Positions 49,140 through 58,784 of a stretch of DNA of 64,000 nucleotides are shown here, one piece after another (positions within the stretch are counted from its first letter, which is position 1; each line of letters opens with the position of its first letter). The position numbers and the translations under genes are program-made. The notes under the pieces were generated by a model. It ran no database searches. It saw nothing but the letters and a program-made list of their open reading frames with translations, and was not told the origin of the DNA. Origin of the DNA: Vibrio sp. 10N (GTDB taxonomy: Bacteria; Pseudomonadota; Gammaproteobacteria; Enterobacterales; Vibrionaceae); NCBI RefSeq assembly GCF_036245475.1, contig NZ_BTPM01000001.1:2790001-2854000 (forward strand), written 5' to 3'.

Positions 49140-51389
49140 TTAAAATTTACCTGCACGGATAAAGCCTGCAAGACCTTTGGCCTCAAAGAAATCGCGCATT
49201 TGATTGTAGATGATTTTTCCGTAGGGTTGCATCAGCGCTTTGTCAGCAAGTTGCTTAAGCTCATCGAGTGAACTCTGCGCAAGCAAGTACTTCACTTTTG
49301 CTACGTTGGAGGTGTTCATACTCAAGGTATCGTAACCTAAGCCAACGAGTAGAAGCGCGCCAATCGGGTCACCTGCTAACTCGCCACAGATACACACCGG
49401 TAAGTCATAGGCTTGGCAAGTCGCAAAAATGTGTTTCATTGCCGCAAGCACCGATGGATGCAGCGTCTCATATATGTCAGCCACTTGTGCATTATTGCGA
49501 TCAACCGCCAATAAGTATTGCGTTAAGTCATTAGTGCCCACCGAGACGAAATCAACTCTTTCTGCCATGAATGGCAAAATATACAGCATCGATGGGACTT
49601 CAATCATCACACCGATTTGCGGTCTTTTCACCTCTGGATGAGCCTCATGCACTTCCTGATAGGCTTGTTCAATCAAAATTGCCGCATCATCAAACTCTTG
49701 CACCGAAGAGACCATTGGCAGCAAAATGCTCAGATTATCGATGCCAATACTGGCACGTAACATCGCGCGAAGCTGAATCAAAAAGATATCAGGATGATCG
49801 AGGGTAAAACGGATCCCCCGCCAACCCAAAAATGGGTTGTCCTCATCGATAGGCAAATACGGCAACGCTTTATCACCACCAATATCCAATGTGCGCATGA
49901 CGACTCGCTTATTCGAGTAAGCACTCAGCACTGATCGATATTGATGAAGCTGCTCTTCTTCCGATGGAAACTGCTGCTGCAATAAGAATGAAATTTCGGT
50001 GCGGTATAAGCCGACGCCATCAACGTTTTTATTGATAGAGATACTAGTATCAGCACTAAGACCGGCATTGAGCATCACTTGGATACGCTGACCATCTTTA
50101 GTGGCGGCCTCGAGATCAGCCGTCGACTCCACCATTTGTGACAGTTCCGACTCCTCGCTGACCAGCTCTCGGTATTCAACTAGCAGCTCTTGGCTAGGAT
50201 CTGGGAAGATTTCACCGCTATAGCCATCAACAATGCCGAGCTTACCACTGAGGAGCTCCGGATTGGTATTCACCCCCATGACCGCGGGAATGCCCATGGC
50301 TCTGGACAAAATTGCCGCATGCGAGTTAGCCGCGCCTTCCAGCGATACCACAGCAAGCAATTGCTCTTTCGGAATAGACGCTAAAATCGAAGCCGTCAGC
50401 TCTCGAACCACTAAAATCACAGGCTCATTAAACTCGTGAATCGGGTACTCAGTGTCATGGAGGAAGAAAAGCAGTCGCTGACCAAGCTCCTTAATGTCTT
50501 GCGCCCGCTCGCGTAAATACACATCGGACATTTTTGCAAAGCGGTTGGCGTAGCTTTCGACGACTTGGCGTAATGCCCAATCTGCTTTGTCCCCTTTTTG
50601 GATCTGAGCTTTGAGGTCGTTTCTCAGCATCGGATCGTTGAGCAAGTGAGTAAACAGATCAAATATCGCCAGCGCATCTTTATTTAGCTCTAAATCGAGC
50701 TTTTTGCGCATGCGTTTAAAGTCCGCCAGCGCATGCTCAATCGCAACCGAGAGCATCTCTTGCTCACGCGCCACATCAAGAGTGGACGCTGGGAATACAT
50801 CACTCAGATCTGGCTGGGTGTTGTCCCACCAGATAGGTCCTATCGCGACACCAGAAGAAGCCCCTATGCCCTTAATGACGGGCGCGGCATTGTCATCAAA
50901 AAAGCCATGCCCTTGCGCAATTGCATGTGCAATCAACACCGCGATCTGAGCCGCTAAGGTGACCAAAAAAGACTCTTCCATTTCGCTGAATTGGCGAGAA
51001 TTTTTTTGCTGTACCACCAGCACACCAAGCACTTGCTTGCGATGAATAATGGGGGTACCAAGAAAAGAATGGTAAACGTCTTCACCCAGTTCTGGGAAAA
51101 ACTTAAATGCGGGGTGTTTAGCGGCCTCGGCTAAGTTAATAGGCTCAGCAGTACGTTTGACCAAGCCTACCAAACCTTCATCGAAGCCTATGTGAATGGT
51201 ATCACCTTGGAAAGTAAGACCCTGAGTGGCCATTAACTCTAGGCGCTGCTTATCGTCGTTGGCGAGATAAATGGTGCAGCACTCGGTGTTCATTGCTGAA
51301 CACGTTTGCTGCACTAACATCTCGAGGGCTGCATGCACGTCTTCTACTTTTGAGACGTGCTCAACTATATCCCTTAGTTGCGATAGCAT
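49140..51389 (-). CDS. ptsP: Nitrogen PTS enzyme I (PtsP, EI-Ntr)
   Basis: A 749-residue phosphotransferase. The N-terminal GAF domain (about 15-160) senses glutamine or related signals; the EI domain follows, with the phosphorylated His in GAANSHAAILSRAMG and the PEP-binding C-terminal barrel (GLYRTEISFLL, FVSVGTNDLTQYLLAVDR, CICGEL). It starts the chain PtsP to NPr to EIIA-Ntr, which controls K+ and nitrogen responses. It starts 2 bases below the rppH stop, so the two are one operon. Confidence 0.96.
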   Translation of the reverse strand: MLSQLRDIVEHVSKVEDVHAALEMLVQQTCSAMNTECCTIYLANDDKQRLELMATQGLTFQGDTIHIGFDEGLVGLVKRTAEPINLAEAAKHPAFKFFPELGEDVYHSFLGTPIIHRKQVLGVLVVQQKNSRQFSEMEESFLVTLAAQIAVLIAHAIAQGHGFFDDNAAPVIKGIGASSGVAIGPIWWDNTQPDLSDVFPASTLDVAREQEMLSVAIEHALADFKRMRKKLDLELNKDALAIFDLFTHLLNDPMLRNDLKAQIQKGDKADWALRQVVESYANRFAKMSDVYLRERAQDIKELGQRLLFFLHDTEYPIHEFNEPVILVVRELTASILASIPKEQLLAVVSLEGAANSHAAILSRAMGIPAVMGVNTNPELLSGKLGIVDGYSGEIFPDPSQELLVEYRELVSEESELSQMVESTADLEAATKDGQRIQVMLNAGLSADTSISINKNVDGVGLYRTEISFLLQQQFPSEEEQLHQYRSVLSAYSNKRVVMRTLDIGGDKALPYLPIDEDNPFLGWRGIRFTLDHPDIFLIQLRAMLRASIGIDNLSILLPMVSSVQEFDDAAILIEQAYQEVHEAHPEVKRPQIGVMIEVPSMLYILPFMAERVDFVSVGTNDLTQYLLAVDRNNAQVADIYETLHPSVLAAMKHIFATCQAYDLPVCICGELAGDPIGALLLVGLGYDTLSMNTSNVAKVKYLLAQSSLDELKQLADKALMQPYGKIIYNQMRDFFEAKGLAGFIRAGKF

Positions 51390-51391
51390 AC

Positions 51392-51910
51392 TTACCCTCT
51401 TCGATGCTTTCTTTTGCCTTTAAATTTTCGTTCCTTGAACGGCATCGCCAGCGAAGCGAACTCTTTCATCGCACGGCGGTAGACATCACGCTTGAACGAA
51501 ACCACTTGTCTAACTGGGTACCAGTAGCTTACCCAACGCCAACCATCAAACTCAGGGGTATTACCACGCTGCATATTGATTTTGGACTCATCACAGTCCA
51601 AGCGCAGTAAAAACCATTTCTGTTTTTGCCCAATACAGACCGGCTTCGAATCCCAGCGCACCAGACGCTTAGGTAACTTATATCTTAACCAGTGGCGACT
51701 GACCGCAACGACTTTAACATCGTTTTTCGTCAATCCCACTTCTTCATACAGTTCTCGATACATGGCTTCTTCAGGGGATTCACCTTCGTCAATACCGCCC
51801 TGAGGGAACTGCCATGAGTGTTGTCCGTATCGTTTAGCCCAGAAGACCTGACCATGGTTGTTACAGATTACAATACCAACATTCAGTCGGTAACCATCGC
51901 CATCTATCAC
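51392..51910 (-). CDS. rppH: RNA 5'-pyrophosphohydrolase RppH
   Basis: Removes pyrophosphate from 5' triphosphate mRNA ends and so triggers RNase E decay (172 residues). The Nudix box is intact: [23 protein letters not shown], preceded by the conserved start [15 protein letters not shown] and WQFPQGG. A basic tail follows ([14 protein letters not shown]). It is divergent from mutH across a 624-base gap rich in DnaA-box-like sites. Confidence 0.96.
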   Translation of the reverse strand: MIDGDGYRLNVGIVICNNHGQVFWAKRYGQHSWQFPQGGIDEGESPEEAMYRELYEEVGLTKNDVKVVAVSRHWLRYKLPKRLVRWDSKPVCIGQKQKWFLLRLDCDESKINMQRGNTPEFDGWRWVSYWYPVRQVVSFKRDVYRRAMKEFASLAMPFKERKFKGKRKHRRG

Positions 51911-51944
51911 TGGCCAACCTCAATTAAATTTTCATTACCTTGAT

Positions 51945-52424
51945 TTTTCCACATATCCCCAACTTGAGCAAACTTATGGATGTGTAAATTTGAACAATTA
52001 CCACTTCTTTGTTGCCCACTGGATAAGATTCAATCAACCCTCCACTTATCAACACCACAATGAGACCTAGGCCACATTTATTCACCTTTTCTGTGAATAA
52101 CCGTGTGAAGAATCGTTGATCTCTGGGAAAAACCACATCAAAACTTATCCAAAACCAATTTTGGCCAAATAAAACCAAACACCAAAAAATAGCAAAAACA
52201 ACAACTTAAAAAACAAAAATCCAAATCCATTCTGATAAAGCCCCTACCCTAATGTACAAACACTCAGATCGGTCAAAGATCCACCACACCCAAGCTTATC
52301 CACATTGGAAAAGCCAACTTTCATACAAACCTCTATATTTCAAGCAGTTTGTCGCCATAAACATACTGATTATTTATCCATGCATCCGATTTTAGTCGCA
52401 ATCGCGCACCCCGCCTGTGGATAA
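51945..52424. other. Cluster of DnaA-box-like sites between rppH and mutH
   Basis: The 624-base AT-rich gap has no credible gene. It holds two perfect TTATCCACA boxes in opposite orientation (52296-52304 plus; 52416-52424 minus), one TTATTCACA (52092-52100 minus) that fits TTWTNCACA, and weaker ones: TTTTCCACA 51945, TTATCAACA 52046, TTATTCACC 52078, TTATCCAAA 52145, TTATCCATG 52374, and TTATCCAGT on the minus strand at 52018-52026. E. coli DARS2, which regenerates ATP-DnaA, lies next to mutH. A DnaA-binding role is inferred. Confidence 0.6.
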
Positions 52425-52534
52425 CTATTTAATAGATCAACATTCAATCGAAGTGATCCTTTTTTGTACAGGGCACTGGTAGGTTCTCATGATAAACTAG
52501 CGCTGGTTATTTTTAGAAACGACATCAAACTGCC

Positions 52535-53200
52535 ATGAACACAGCCCCTAAATCCGAATCTGAACTGTTAGAGCGCGCTCGTCAGATTGCTGGCATGACC
52601 TTTGGTGAACTTGCCAAACAAGCGAACATGCGAGTTCCTGACAATCTCAAGCGCGACAAGGGATGGGTTGGACAGTTGCTGGAGTGGCACCTTGGTGCAA
52701 CAGCGGGCAGTCGACCTGTGCAAGATTTTCCCGAGCTCGGTGTTGAACTCAAAAGCATCCCTATTGGCTACAATGGTAAACCGCTTGAGTCGACCTTTGT
52801 ATGTGTCGCCCCACTAACCGGGATAACAGGTTTAACTTGGGAAACCAGTCACATCAGAAACAAACTTTCACGAGTACTGTGGCTACCTGTAGAAGGTGAA
52901 CGCGAGATCCCTGTAGCAGAGAGACGTGTTGGCTCACCCCTGATTTGGAGTCCCTCACAACAGGAAGAGACACAATTGAAGAATGACTGGGAAGAGTTGA
53001 TGGATTTGATAGCTTTAGGTGACGTCAATCAAATCACCGCCAGAAGCGGTGAAGTGCTACAAATCAGGCCCAAGGCTGCCAACAGCCGTGCTAAAACCGA
53101 AGCTTACGGCACAAAAGGTCAGCCAATAAAAACTCTGCCCCGAGGTTTTTACCTCAGAGCCAGTTTTACTGGCTATATCCTTGAAACCTATTTCGCGTGA
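52535..53200 (+). CDS. mutH: DNA mismatch repair endonuclease MutH
   Basis: A methyl-directed repair nickase that cuts the unmethylated strand at hemimethylated GATC (221 residues). The catalytic D-E-K region is visible in [16 protein letters not shown] (about residues 65-80), with ERDIP-like [12 protein letters not shown] further on. Its presence implies Dam methylation with MutS and MutL elsewhere. It is divergent from rppH, and tas follows after one small gene, as around E. coli mutH. Confidence 0.96.
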   Translation: MNTAPKSESELLERARQIAGMTFGELAKQANMRVPDNLKRDKGWVGQLLEWHLGATAGSRPVQDFPELGVELKSIPIGYNGKPLESTFVCVAPLTGITGLTWETSHIRNKLSRVLWLPVEGEREIPVAERRVGSPLIWSPSQQEETQLKNDWEELMDLIALGDVNQITARSGEVLQIRPKAANSRAKTEAYGTKGQPIKTLPRGFYLRASFTGYILETYFA

Positions 53201-53245
53201 TGCTCGCTGGTGACTTGTGTTCTAGCACCAGCATGCAGCGACACA

Positions 53246-53551
53246 TTAATGTAGGTTAAGTTCGATATCGCAATAACGATTCATCTCGGCGCTACCACAT
53301 TCATCATAGGCGTTGTGCAGCCGCAAGTAGGCCTTTTCTACTCCCAACCGGGTAAGGGCCTCCTTCACCGAATCCAGTGACTCGTAGTGAATCGGTTCGT
53401 CATCTTGTTTAATGGGTTCGAGTTTATGCTTGTATTCCACTGCAAGTAAATAGTGTGAAATATCAGCACAACCGATCACGAACACCTTGGGTGGCTTATA
53501 GCTCTCTTTATGATACCCATGGAGCCAACGATCGAGCTGATGTTTTTGCAT
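53246..53551 (-). CDS. Small DUF6482-like protein
   Basis: A 101-residue cytoplasmic protein with a beta-rich front (KVFVIGCADISHYLLAVEYK) and a helix-turn ending ESLDSVKEALTRLGVEKAYLRLHNAYDECG. The alternation and the A-YLR-AYDE ending resemble what I recall of DUF6482 proteins, but this is a weak recollection. No catalytic motif or signal peptide is seen. AGGAGG precedes the ATG. It is convergent with mutH and divergent from tas. Confidence 0.7.
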   Translation of the reverse strand: MQKHQLDRWLHGYHKESYKPPKVFVIGCADISHYLLAVEYKHKLEPIKQDDEPIHYESLDSVKEALTRLGVEKAYLRLHNAYDECGSAEMNRYCDIELNLH

Positions 53552-53696
53552 AGTCCACCTCCTCTGCTTATGTGGATAATGCGTGACTTGTCACTATCAG
53601 TGTAGTCAACGAGTGATTAGTTGCGCATAAAATAAGCAGATCTTTTATACAAACGGGGTATAGTGGAATCAAATAACAATAAGCAAGGATGGCTCA

Positions 53697-54731
53697 ATGA
53701 AATACCACAAGCTCCCACACTCTTCACTCGAAGTCAGTAAAATCTGTCTGGGAACCATGACCTTCGGTGAGCAAAACAACAAGCAGGAAGCCTTTGACCA
53801 ACTGGATTATGCTGTAGAACGCGGGATTAATTTCATCGATACCGCCGAAATGTACCCAGTTCCTCCTAAAGCAAAAACTCAAGGTCTAACAGAATCTTAT
53901 ATTGGTGACTGGCTATCACATTCCGATAAAAGGCAAAAAGTCATTGTCGCAACCAAGGTCGCAGGACCGCGCAACGTGCCGTACATTCGTGACAACATGA
54001 GCCTAGATCGTCGTAATATCCACCAAGCCATCGATGATAGTCTCGCGCGACTGAAAACCGACTATATCGATCTCTATCAACTGCATTGGCCTCAGCGCCA
54101 CACCAACTGTTTTGGTCAACTTAACTACCCCTATCCCGATGGGAATGAAGAAGTCACCTTAATTGAGACGCTCGAGGCGCTCAATGAGTTGATTAAGGCC
54201 GGTAAAATCCGTTACATCGGCGTATCAAACGAGACGCCATGGGGCGTCATGACACTACTCAAGCTGGCAGAAAAGCATGACTTACCAAGAATCGTCTCGA
54301 TTCAGAATCCTTATAACCTGCTTAATCGCAGCTTTGAAGTCGGCTTATCAGAAATTAGTCATCACGAAGGCGTTGAACTGCTCGCTTATTCCCCGCTGGC
54401 ATTTGGTTGCTTGAGTGGTAAATACTTAAATGGGCAAAAGCCAGAAGGTGCACGTTGTAGTTTGTTCGAACGTTTTGTTCGCTACTTTACTCCACAGGGT
54501 ATTGAAGCTACGCAGGCTTATGTCGAGCTGGCACAGAAACATGGTTTAGACCCTGCTCAAATGGCGCTAGCGTTTGTGAATCAACGTCCGTTTGTAGCAT
54601 CGAACATTATTGGCGCCACCAATCTTGCGCAGTTAAAGAGCAATATCGACAGTATTGACGTCAACTTGTCCACCGAGCTTATGGAAGAGCTACAAATAAT
54701 TGGGGCAAGGTATTCAAACCCTTGCCCCTAA
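53697..54731 (+). CDS. tas: NADP(H)-dependent aldo/keto reductase Tas
   Basis: A TIM-barrel oxidoreductase of 344 residues. Typical AKR features are visible: ISKI-like SKICLGTMTFGEQNN, FIDTAEMYP (catalytic Asp and Tyr), a Lys in ATKVAGP, and the His in LYQLHWPQRHTN. The sequence matches E. coli Tas, and tas follows mutH there too. AAGGA precedes the ATG. Physiological substrate unknown. Confidence 0.93.
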   Translation: MKYHKLPHSSLEVSKICLGTMTFGEQNNKQEAFDQLDYAVERGINFIDTAEMYPVPPKAKTQGLTESYIGDWLSHSDKRQKVIVATKVAGPRNVPYIRDNMSLDRRNIHQAIDDSLARLKTDYIDLYQLHWPQRHTNCFGQLNYPYPDGNEEVTLIETLEALNELIKAGKIRYIGVSNETPWGVMTLLKLAEKHDLPRIVSIQNPYNLLNRSFEVGLSEISHHEGVELLAYSPLAFGCLSGKYLNGQKPEGARCSLFERFVRYFTPQGIEATQAYVELAQKHGLDPAQMALAFVNQRPFVASNIIGATNLAQLKSNIDSIDVNLSTELMEELQIIGARYSNPCP

Positions 54732-54835
54732 TAAATCATGATTTGTCATGATTGCTAGTCTGACTGAGAACATGTCGACGACACATCATCAGCACTCTAT
54801 GTTTGACGGCGGGTAGTGCTGCTACCCGCCTTGAG

Positions 54836-55087
54836 TTACGTAGCCAATCGCGACTGCAACTCTCGACGTAGATGACGAGCTTTGCGTTTGGCGACAACTT
54901 GAGGAGCAGCAACACGACCAAGAGGACGACCGTCTTTATCTAAACCAATGTCTCTTAGTAAGTGTTCACTGTGCAGTGGTAGTTGATACGCGCTACGACG
55001 GTAGCGTCTTTTCCACTCACGCTCTTCTTTATGAATGTCTGCTTTAATTAGCCAAGTTGCGATAGTTAGGTAAACAGAAGTACGCAT
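54836..55087 (-). CDS. Small DUF1127-family protein
   Basis: An 83-residue basic protein. The central segment EEREWKRRYRRSAYQLPLHSEHLLRDIGLDKDGRPLG matches the DUF1127 pattern (a basic helix then LxDIGL). DUF1127 proteins are Arg-rich; some bind RNA or affect phosphate and carbon metabolism in alphaproteobacteria. The N-terminal extension (TSVYLTIATWLIKADIH) is amphipathic. GGAG lies before the ATG. Confidence 0.85.
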   Translation of the reverse strand: MRTSVYLTIATWLIKADIHKEEREWKRRYRRSAYQLPLHSEHLLRDIGLDKDGRPLGRVAAPQVVAKRKARHLRRELQSRLAT

Positions 55088-55193
55088 AGTAATCTCCAGA
55101 TGATTAAATACAGAGGAGAGAAATAGCGGTCTAGGAGGATATATGACTCTTATGTGACTGCTATTTCCGCAGCCTCATAAGGTTACGGATTAA

Positions 55194-55319
55194 TTAAGCT
55201 TGTGCTGAAGTTGCTACCGGTTTATCGGCCGCGGTTACGGTCGAAAATCGATCACACATATGATCAGCATCAGTACGGCGAACAGCACAAGCGTTGATAA
55301 AAGAAATACGATTTATCAT
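55194..55319 (-). CDS. Small 41-codon gene (hypothetical)
   Basis: The ATG at 55319 has GGAGG 9 bases upstream (TATGGAGGCACAGAAAATG), one of the best ribosome-binding sites in the window. The 41-residue product starts MINRISFINACAVRRTD, has two Cys (11 and 22), and ends in a neutral Ala/Thr/Ser-rich stretch (TSAQA). No family is recognised. A CRP-like site lies about 140 bases upstream. It is on the same strand as the DUF1127 gene. Confidence 0.5.
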   Translation of the reverse strand: MINRISFINACAVRRTDADHMCDRFSTVTAADKPVATSAQA

Positions 55320-55455
55320 TTTCTGTGCCTCCATACTGACTTATTAATCCTGAAATTTGGGTGAATGAGCGTTTCGCTCACGGTTAATTCTTATGCAGTT
55401 CGTTTATTAAATCAACAAAACATTTACAAAAAAGTGAAAAACAAATTAATGCTCT

Positions 55456-55471
55456 GGTGACGGCGATCACA
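55456..55471. promoter_or_regulatory. Candidate CRP-binding site
   Basis: GGTGA-CGGCGA-TCACA matches the CRP consensus TGTGA-N6-TCACA at 9 of 10 conserved positions. It lies in the 362-base gene-free stretch (55320-55681), which otherwise holds only AT-rich sequence and the vpsR terminator. It could act on the 41-codon gene. Confidence 0.45.
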
Positions 55472-55634
55472 GTTGTTTTTTTGCCGAGTATTTTTCCAAA
55501 CGAAAACAAAAGCCCGGTGAATAATTTCAAGCAAACAAATTACAACCCGATATTATTTCGAAACCACTTAGTGCGAGCTGCATCAAACTTAACTGCAATA
55601 TTGATGAAAAATTGCCAGTGAGCACTAATACAAA

Positions 55635-55660
55635 CAAAAAAGGCGCCGAAGCACCTTTTG
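55635..55660 (-). terminator. vpsR terminator
   Basis: AAGGTGC-TTCG-GCGCCTT (minus strand, one G-T pair, UUCG loop) followed by TTTTTGTTTG, 22 bases after the vpsR stop. Confidence 0.9.
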
Positions 55661-55681
55661 AATAGTAAACAATAAATTACC

Positions 55682-57010
55682 CTACATCGTCTCTTCGGTA
55701 ATCAGATTATGTTTATTCAACAAGCGATACATGGTCGCTCGTGAAATACCCAGCTCTTTCGCCGCTTGTGTTACCTGACCATTATGACTATCCAGCACTA
55801 AAATCAGCGCGTCACGCTCTGAGCGCTCCCGAATACTCTTCAAGCTGCGCTTCCCAGAGAAGGTTCCTGGCAATTCGAAGTGTTTCTTCACCAAGACTTC
55901 CTCTTCGGTCATTAATACCGCGCGCTTCACTTGGTTTATTAACTCTTTTACATTGCCTGGCCAGTGGTAATACGTCAGTGATTTAATCGCATCATCATCA
56001 ATGGACTTGACTGGTGAGTTAAATTCTTTCGCAAACTGGTTAATGTAGTGCGTCACCAACAACGCGATATCGGTAGCACGCTCTTTTAGGCTTGGAACAT
56101 TAATCCTCAGTACATTAATGCAATGAAATAGCTCCTCATTGAAGGTGCCATCCCCGAGGGCTTTTTCAATATCAGAGGAGTCCGCCGCCAAAATACGCAC
56201 ATCAAATTCCTTAATGCCTTTGGCGGTTTCAATTTGTCCGTCTTGGTAGAACTTCAATAAATTGAGTTGCTGTTTAGGCGGCAGAGTAAAAATATCATTG
56301 AGAACAATGGTGCCACCTGAGGCTTGATCGAGCAGAGAACTTTGCGAAGCGTCATGCATGCCAAAAAATTCATTCTCAAAACGCGCATCTGAAAATGCTC
56401 GGCAATTAACCGCAATAAACGGCTTTTGCGAGCGAGCAGAACAACGATGAATCGCTTTAGCAACCGACTCTTTGCCCGCGCCAACCTCACCATGGATCAT
56501 AATACTCACGTCCGTTGGACCAATGCGACGTATTTGATCGCGCAACCGCCTAATGGGCAGAGACTGTCCAACAATACCTAAGTCATTATCATTACCGCTG
56601 TGTGGCCAAACTTTTTGCTCAAGCTTAAGCATGCCAAGTTGGTGGCCGATGGTGCTCATTAATCTTGAGTCAGGAATTGGCGTGGTGAAAAAATCGATAC
56701 AGAAGTTAACGATAAACTGGCAAATCGTATCTGAACTAAGTTGTGATTCACGAATGAAAGCGATCCAACGCACTTGCTTGTGCGTGCTAACAAGTTTCGC
56801 GATGCCGTTGAGGCTAAAATCATCTCGCGTGAGATCGACAATGCCGATACACGGCCCTATCTCAGAAAAAAGTGCATCGGCTTTGCGCAGATCGGAACAC
56901 TGCGTGCAGCGCCACCCCGCCTGCTCCAGAACAGACAGCCAAGGCTCATAAACCCCACCCACAACGACTAAAGAGCCGGGGATTGAATCCATCCGAAATT
57001 CGGTTCCCAT
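55682..57010 (-). CDS. vpsR: Biofilm master regulator VpsR
   Basis: A 442-residue NtrC-like regulator: receiver-like domain with Asp59 (GIVDLTRDD, same number as the key Asp of V. cholerae VpsR), AAA+ domain with a divergent Walker A (GEVGAGKE) and Walker B-like TIVLNDI, and a C-terminal helix-turn-helix (TQAAKELGISRATMYRLLNKH). The sigma-54 GAFTGA loop is missing (FFGMHDAS), which fits VpsR acting with sigma-70 RNA polymerase and c-di-GMP to activate vps genes. It adjoins lysS, as in V. cholerae. Confidence 0.95.
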   Translation of the reverse strand: MGTEFRMDSIPGSLVVVGGVYEPWLSVLEQAGWRCTQCSDLRKADALFSEIGPCIGIVDLTRDDFSLNGIAKLVSTHKQVRWIAFIRESQLSSDTICQFIVNFCIDFFTTPIPDSRLMSTIGHQLGMLKLEQKVWPHSGNDNDLGIVGQSLPIRRLRDQIRRIGPTDVSIMIHGEVGAGKESVAKAIHRCSARSQKPFIAVNCRAFSDARFENEFFGMHDASQSSLLDQASGGTIVLNDIFTLPPKQQLNLLKFYQDGQIETAKGIKEFDVRILAADSSDIEKALGDGTFNEELFHCINVLRINVPSLKERATDIALLVTHYINQFAKEFNSPVKSIDDDAIKSLTYYHWPGNVKELINQVKRAVLMTEEEVLVKKHFELPGTFSGKRSLKSIRERSERDALILVLDSHNGQVTQAAKELGISRATMYRLLNKHNLITEETM

Positions 57011-57176
57011 TACATCATTCCTATTATTGTTTTTAGATTCAATAGCTCCATTCTATGCATGTGGCGCTATCTATCAAAGACGACTATCGCGTTTGAAACC
57101 TATAGAGGTGTCTCACATTTAAGACTAGTGCACGATTTGTGACTTTTCTATAAACAATCTAGGAAATTTGGCATGA

Positions 57177-57204
57177 AAAAAGCCTCTCCGAAGAGAGGCT
57201 TTGT
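57177..57204 (-). terminator. lysS terminator
   Basis: AAAGCCTCTC / GAGAGGCTTT with a 4-base loop, a 10-bp perfect stem 27 bases after the lysS stop, followed by TTTT on the minus strand. Confidence 0.88.
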
Positions 57205-57230
57205 CGAAAATCATTATCTTAGCAATGAAA

Positions 57231-58748
57231 TTACTGCTGCGGACGCATCGCTGGGAATAGGATTACATCACGGATTGTGTGCGTGTTAGTAAATAGCATC
57301 GCTAGACGGTCGATACCAATACCTTGACCTGCTGTTGGCGGTAGACCGTGCTCTAGAGCAGTGATGTAGTCTGCATCGTAGTACATCGCTTCGTCATCAC
57401 CCGCATCTTTCGCATCAACCTGTGCTTTAAAGCGCGCGTCTTGGTCTTCTGCATCGTTAAGCTCAGAGAAACCGTTCGCGACTTCACGACCACCGATGAA
57501 GAACTCAAAGCGGTCAGTGAAGAATGGGTTGTCATCGCTACGACGCGCCAGTGGAGAGATATCTGCTGGGTAGCCAGTGATAAACGTTGGCTGGATTAGT
57601 TGTGGTTCAGCCGTCTCACCGAAGATCTCTTCAAGAAGCTGACCACATGTCCAGAACGTCTCAACCTCAACGTGTACCGATTTAGCAATCGCTACCATCT
57701 TGTCACGGTTGGTTAGGTCTTCTTCTGTTAGCGCTTGGATTTCCGCGTGGTCTGGGTTGTAGTGCTTGATCGCTTCAAACATGCTCATGCGAGCGTAAGT
57801 ACCACCAAACTCAACGGTTTCGTCACCGTAAGGCATAGACGTTGAACCTAGAACATCCATCGCTACCGTGCTCAGCATCTCTTCCGTTAGATCCATCAGA
57901 TCTTTGTAGTCAGCGTACGCTTGGTAGAATTCCATCATCGTGAATTCTGGGTTGTGACGTGGTGATAGGCCTTCGTTACGGAAGTTACGGTTGATCTCGA
58001 ATACGCGATCAAAGCCACCAACCACTAGACGTTTTAGGTAAAGCTCTGGTGCAACACGTAGGTACATGTCGATATCTAACGCGTTGTGGTGCGTGATAAA
58101 TGGACGTGCAGTCGCACCGCCAGGGATCACGTGCATCATTGGCGTTTCAACTTCTAGGTAGCCTTTTGAGCTCATGAAGTTACGGATTGCCGATACTAGC
58201 TTAGAGCGAATGATGAACGCGTGACGAGAGTCTTCGTTAACGATTAGGTCAACGTAACGCTGACGGTAACGCATCTCTTGGTCAGTTAGACCGTGGAACT
58301 TCTCTGGTAGTGGACGAAGTGCTTTCGTTAGCAACTCGTACTCTTCCATGTTCACGTAAAGATCGCCTTTACCAGACTTGTGCAGTGCACCTTTCACACC
58401 GATGATGTCACCGATATCAAGGCCTTGGTATTTCTCTTTTAGCTCTTTTTGAACATCTTTTGCTGCGTATGCTTGGATACGACCAGACGTTTCTTGAATC
58501 GCTAGGAATGGACCACGTTTAGCCATAACACGGCCTGCGATTGCCACTACGTGGTTTAGCTCTTCTAGCTCTTCTTTTGTCTTCTCACCAAATTCCGCTT
58601 GAAGGTCGCCCGCTAGGTGCTCACGACGGAAATCATTTGGGTGGCCGTTCGCTTTGCAGCTTTTACGGATATGATCCAGCTTGCTACGACGCTCAGCGAT
58701 CAACTTATTCTCTTCTTGTGCGTTTTCGTTTTGAACAGCATCAGTCAT
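57231..58748 (-). CDS. lysS: Lysyl-tRNA synthetase (class II)
   Basis: A class IIb synthetase of 505 residues: an N-terminal OB-fold anticodon-binding domain ([20 protein letters not shown]) and the catalytic core with motif 1 ([19 protein letters not shown]), motif 2 ([23 protein letters not shown]) and motif 3 ([13 protein letters not shown]). It follows prfB by 36 bases in the conserved prfB-lysS pair. Confidence 0.98.
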   Translation of the reverse strand: MTDAVQNENAQEENKLIAERRSKLDHIRKSCKANGHPNDFRREHLAGDLQAEFGEKTKEELEELNHVVAIAGRVMAKRGPFLAIQETSGRIQAYAAKDVQKELKEKYQGLDIGDIIGVKGALHKSGKGDLYVNMEEYELLTKALRPLPEKFHGLTDQEMRYRQRYVDLIVNEDSRHAFIIRSKLVSAIRNFMSSKGYLEVETPMMHVIPGGATARPFITHHNALDIDMYLRVAPELYLKRLVVGGFDRVFEINRNFRNEGLSPRHNPEFTMMEFYQAYADYKDLMDLTEEMLSTVAMDVLGSTSMPYGDETVEFGGTYARMSMFEAIKHYNPDHAEIQALTEEDLTNRDKMVAIAKSVHVEVETFWTCGQLLEEIFGETAEPQLIQPTFITGYPADISPLARRSDDNPFFTDRFEFFIGGREVANGFSELNDAEDQDARFKAQVDAKDAGDDEAMYYDADYITALEHGLPPTAGQGIGIDRLAMLFTNTHTIRDVILFPAMRPQQ

Positions 58749-58784
58749 TTTTCGATGTATCCTGTTTTAAAAGTGGTGAAAAGC

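Noticed and set aside
51924..52178. 84-codon minus-strand frame in the rppH-mutH gap
   Set aside because: It lies across several DnaA-box-like sites, has no good ribosome-binding site, and its product looks like translated AT-rich sequence.
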